In this document: positions 61,513-64,000 of the stretch, in pieces | How positions within the stretch are numbered: the first letter of the stretch is position 1 | How the letters are laid out: each line of letters opens with the position of its first letter | DNA from: Parerythrobacter lutipelagi | GTDB taxonomy: Bacteria > Pseudomonadota > Alphaproteobacteria > Sphingomonadales > Sphingomonadaceae | NCBI RefSeq assembly: GCF_005434975.1 | Contig: NZ_SKCJ01000001.1 | Coordinates: forward strand, 310,001 to 374,000 | Direction of reading: 5' to 3' | DNA: 64,000 nucleotides | Program-made: the position numbers and the translations under genes | The notes under the pieces: generated by a model | Seen by the model: the letters and a program-made list of their open reading frames with translations, nothing else | The model's database searches: none | What the model was told of the DNA's origin: nothing

Positions 61513-62994
61513 TCAATCTTCCCGGCCAGTTTCCCGGCTCGTAAAGTGTGCAACCAGCCTGCCCAGTCCGATTGAATTGGACCCTTTGACCAGCACTGCG
61601 TCACCCGCAGTCAAACCATAGCCATCGAGCGCCGCAATCGCCTCGGCAGGATCATCGCAATGCGCGAAGCTGAGTCCCCCTGCAAGCGCCCCTGCGCCGC
61701 CTTTCCCCAAGTGCCGTGCAAGCGCGCGCATCTCCTCGCCGACGAGGATGACGTAATCGACCTTCGCCTCCGCCAGCGGCTCGGCCAACTGGGCATGAAA
61801 TTTCGGCGCAAAATCACCGAGCTCCTTCATGCTGCCAAGCACGGCGACACGCCGCGTCGCGGGTGTCTGCCCGAGCTGGCGCAGAGTTGCGCGCATGGAG
61901 GCAGGATTGGCGTTGTAACTCTCGTCGATCAACAGGGCCTTGCCGCCCGGTGCTGCAATCTGGTGACGAGCGCCGCGACCCTTCAGTCCGCCCATTTCAG
62001 CCAGCGCAAGACCGGCTGCGCCCAGATCGCCGCCCGCAGCACGAACTGCAGCCATCACCGCAAGCGAGTTGGCAATCCAATGTTCGCCGGGTTCTGCCAC
62101 TGTGAAGCAGACGCGCGTGTCGCCCATGTCTGCAGTGACCAGCGAGCCGCCATTGGCCGAAGGGATCGTATCGAGCAACCGCACATCGGCGCTGGCTGAC
62201 CGCCCGAATGAAACCACCTTTGCCCCGAGCGCTTCGGCTCGTTCGCGCAGCTGAGAAAAGTAATCGCTGTCTGCTGGAAGCACGGCCACACCGCCCGTTT
62301 CCAGACCTTCGAAAATCTCCGCCTTGGCGTCGGCAATCGCCTCCATGCTGCCAAGGTTCTCGATATGCGCGGGTGCGATGGTCGTAATGACGGCGACATG
62401 CGGTTTGACCTGCGTTGTCAGGCCGGAAATCTCGCCGGCGTGGTTCATTCCCATCTCAAAGATGCCGTAACGGCTGCGTGCAGGCATCCGGGTGAGGCTG
62501 AGCGGGACACCGACATGGTTGTTGTAACTGCGCACACTGCGGTGGGTTGCACCGAAACTGCAACGGTCGAGCGCGGCAAATATCGCTTCCTTGACGCCTG
62601 TCTTGCCGACCGATCCCGTCACCCCGATGCGGACAGCCTTGCTGCGAACCCGTGCAGCAGCGGCGAGCGCATGAAGAGCCGCGGTCGTGTCTTCGACCAG
62701 AATATGCGGATAGGGGACTGCGCGGTCGACCACAGCAGCGGCGGCACCGTTTTCGAAAGCCTTGTCGATGAATCGATGGCCGTCCATCGCATCGCCCTGG
62801 AGCGCAAAAAACAAATCGCCGTTGCGCACGTCGCGGCTGTCGATTTCGACCCCAGCGCATTGAAATGCGGCGCTCGCCTGTCCGCCAACCGCTTTGGCAA
62901 TCTCGTCTGACGTCCACAGCACGAGCGGCAACGCGTCGCGCTGGCTAACCGGCCACGAACGAAGGGCCGGATGTTGCAACTGTGCCGCGCTCAT
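61513..62994 (-). CDS. murF: UDP-N-acetylmuramoyl-tripeptide--D-alanyl-D-alanine ligase
   Basis: A 493-residue Mur ligase adding D-Ala-D-Ala. The N-terminal domain has GVEIDSRDVRNGDLFFALQG; the ATP loop is IGVTGSVGKTGVKEAIFAAL; the central domain contains EMGMNHAGEISGLT; LLIDESYNANPASMRATL begins the C-terminal domain. It has a 20-residue N-terminal extension. It overlaps murE as ATGA. Confidence 0.95.
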   Translation of the reverse strand: MSAAQLQHPALRSWPVSQRDALPLVLWTSDEIAKAVGGQASAAFQCAGVEIDSRDVRNGDLFFALQGDAMDGHRFIDKAFENGAAAAVVDRAVPYPHILVEDTTAALHALAAAARVRSKAVRIGVTGSVGKTGVKEAIFAALDRCSFGATHRSVRSYNNHVGVPLSLTRMPARSRYGIFEMGMNHAGEISGLTTQVKPHVAVITTIAPAHIENLGSMEAIADAKAEIFEGLETGGVAVLPADSDYFSQLRERAEALGAKVVSFGRSASADVRLLDTIPSANGGSLVTADMGDTRVCFTVAEPGEHWIANSLAVMAAVRAAGGDLGAAGLALAEMGGLKGRGARHQIAAPGGKALLIDESYNANPASMRATLRQLGQTPATRRVAVLGSMKELGDFAPKFHAQLAEPLAEAKVDYVILVGEEMRALARHLGKGGAGALAGGLSFAHCDDPAEAIAALDGYGLTAGDAVLVKGSNSIGLGRLVAHFTSRETGRED

Positions 62995-64000
62995 TTGCCT
63001 TCTCCCATCGCACTGGCTTGCGCGACGGATTCGCGCGCCACTTCGACGTCGTTGAATGGCAAGACCCGCATATGTTCCCCCGAACCGATTATCTGGCCTT
63101 CTTCGTGGCCCTTCCCGGCGATGAGAACGATATCGTCCCCGTCCGCCTGTGCGATTGCATAAGCGATGGCCTCGCGCCGATCGCCGATCTCTGTGGCATT
63201 GCTGCCGGCACCCGACAGGATCGCGCGGCGGATTTCCTGTGGGTCTTCTCCGCGCGGATTATCGTCGGTGACGATTACAGCATCAGCGTTTCTGGATGCG
63301 GCTTCACCCATGTGCGGGCGCTTGCCATGGTCGCGGTCGCCGCCAGCGCCGAACACACACAGCAGCTTGCCTTTCACATGCGGGCGCAGCGCCATGATGG
63401 CCGCTTCCAGCGCGTCTGCCGTGTGCGCGTAATCGATGTAGACCGGCGCACCTGATGGCGTGATGACCGCACGCTCCAGCCGCCCACGGACCGGTTGCAA
63501 GCGCGACACCGCATCGAATGTCTGCCCGGGATCGCCCCCTGTCGCAATGACAAGCCCCGCTGCCACCAGCGCGTTGGCCGACTGATAAGCACCGATCAGC
63601 GGGAGCGTGATGGTTTGCTGCCGCCCATCGTGTTCAATTGTCAGTTCCTGCCCCAGCCGGGTGGCGGTATGGGCGAGCAGGCGGATATCATTACGATCTC
63701 CGGCTGCCTGCTCGCCCACTTTGAGCACACGCAATTGTCGCTTGCGCGCGTGCTCTATGGCCCGGTCGGCCCACTCGCCAGCGCCGGTCCAGACCACTGC
63801 CGTGGCGTTATCCGCAACCACTTCGTCAAACAGGCGCATCTTGGCCGCGAAGTAGTCTTCCATGTCCTTGTGATAATCGAGATGGTCGCGGCTGAAATTG
63901 GTGAAGCCCGCCGCCGCGACCCGCAGGCCCTCGTTGCGGTACTGGCTCAAACCATGGCTGGAGGCCTCATAGGCGACATGCGTCACACCTTCGCGCGCCA
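62991..64000 (-). CDS. murE: UDP-MurNAc-tripeptide synthetase MurE, N-terminal part outside the window
   Basis: The C-terminal 336 or so residues of a protein normally near 480-500 long; it runs off the right edge. VTHVAYEASSHGLSQYR at the edge is the central domain motif before the ATP-dependent fold ends, and VYIDYAHTADALEAAIMAL plus VTDDNPRGEDPQEI lie in the C-terminal domain. The DNPR motif is the marker for meso-diaminopimelate rather than lysine, which fits lysA and a Gram-negative wall. The stop overlaps murF as ATGA. Confidence 0.95.
   Translation of the reverse strand, partial: AREGVTHVAYEASSHGLSQYRNEGLRVAAAGFTNFSRDHLDYHKDMEDYFAAKMRLFDEVVADNATAVVWTGAGEWADRAIEHARKRQLRVLKVGEQAAGDRNDIRLLAHTATRLGQELTIEHDGRQQTITLPLIGAYQSANALVAAGLVIATGGDPGQTFDAVSRLQPVRGRLERAVITPSGAPVYIDYAHTADALEAAIMALRPHVKGKLLCVFGAGGDRDHGKRPHMGEAASRNADAVIVTDDNPRGEDPQEIRRAILSGAGSNATEIGDRREAIAYAIAQADGDDIVLIAGKGHEEGQIIGSGEHMRVLPFNDVEVARESVAQASAMGEGK

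Overview
The window is a single stretch of ordinary chromosome from an alphaproteobacterium, most probably Sphingomonadales and within that Erythrobacteraceae-like. The reasons are high GC with dense antisense open frames, the HPr kinase-type regulatory PTS order (rapZ, EIIA, HPr), the DUF2849/cysI/DUF934/cysH sulfur block, purA next to hisZ, a long acidic FtsZ tail and a full mur/fts cluster. The family placement is inference from gene content, not from a search. There is no phage, integrase, IS element or CRISPR array. Coding density is very high and many neighbours overlap by ATGA or GTGA.

Layout. 1-2.2 kb: end of rapZ, EIIA(Man-type), HPr and a SpoU rRNA methyltransferase, all plus strand. 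2.2-6 kb: minus-strand SH3-like exported protein, rmuC, then a plus-strand cytosolic copper-storage protein with a terminator, then minus-strand def and recR. 6-9 kb: fmt-truA and an MDR oxidoreductase. 9-14.3 kb: asparaginase, tRNA-Val, a TlpA-like lipoprotein divergent from and overlapping argH, a small lipoprotein, lysA and the siroheme dehydrogenase/chelatase. 14.3-16.4 kb: a winged-helix protein divergent from an ECF sigma factor with a membrane partner. 16.4-24.1 kb, mostly minus: L,D-transpeptidase, purA, an unknown protein, hisZ, serA and serC, with a plus-strand aldo/keto reductase between.

24.3-28.3 kb: glycosyltransferase, membrane protein, rarA, an unknown RNase H-like protein and tRNA-Thr. 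28.3-31.8 kb, minus: TM2 protein, a 7TM sensor kinase, a decayed tandem copy of that kinase, and queF. 31.9-40.5 kb, plus: a Pro/Ser/Thr-rich membrane protein, then sulfur genes (sulfurtransferase, C-S lyase-like enzyme, MscS channel, cobA, DUF2849, sulfite reductase, DUF934, APS-type reductase). The siroheme made by cobA and the chelatase at 13.6 kb would serve the sulfite reductase. 40.5-49.2 kb, minus: NAD-dependent epimerase, proB, obgE, a polyproline lipoprotein, a Bax-inhibitor-1 protein, proC, a YbjN protein and a TPR/SPOR protein.

49.3-64 kb, minus: the division and cell-wall (dcw) cluster in transcription order murE (cut by the window edge), murF, mraY, murD, ftsW, murG, murC, murB, ddl, ftsQ, ftsA, ftsZ. 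Nearly every junction overlaps; the one real gap is the 116-base ftsA-ftsZ interval, which carries a consensus DnaA box, a GANTC site and a palindrome.

I do not see a clear new multi-gene defence or mobile system. The observations most worth following are small: an in-phase 24-codon ORF joined by ATGA to both rapZ and the EIIA gene, the shrunken sensor-kinase copy, the ftsZ leader, the serC/glycosyltransferase operator-like palindrome and the ECF/DUF6768-like pair.
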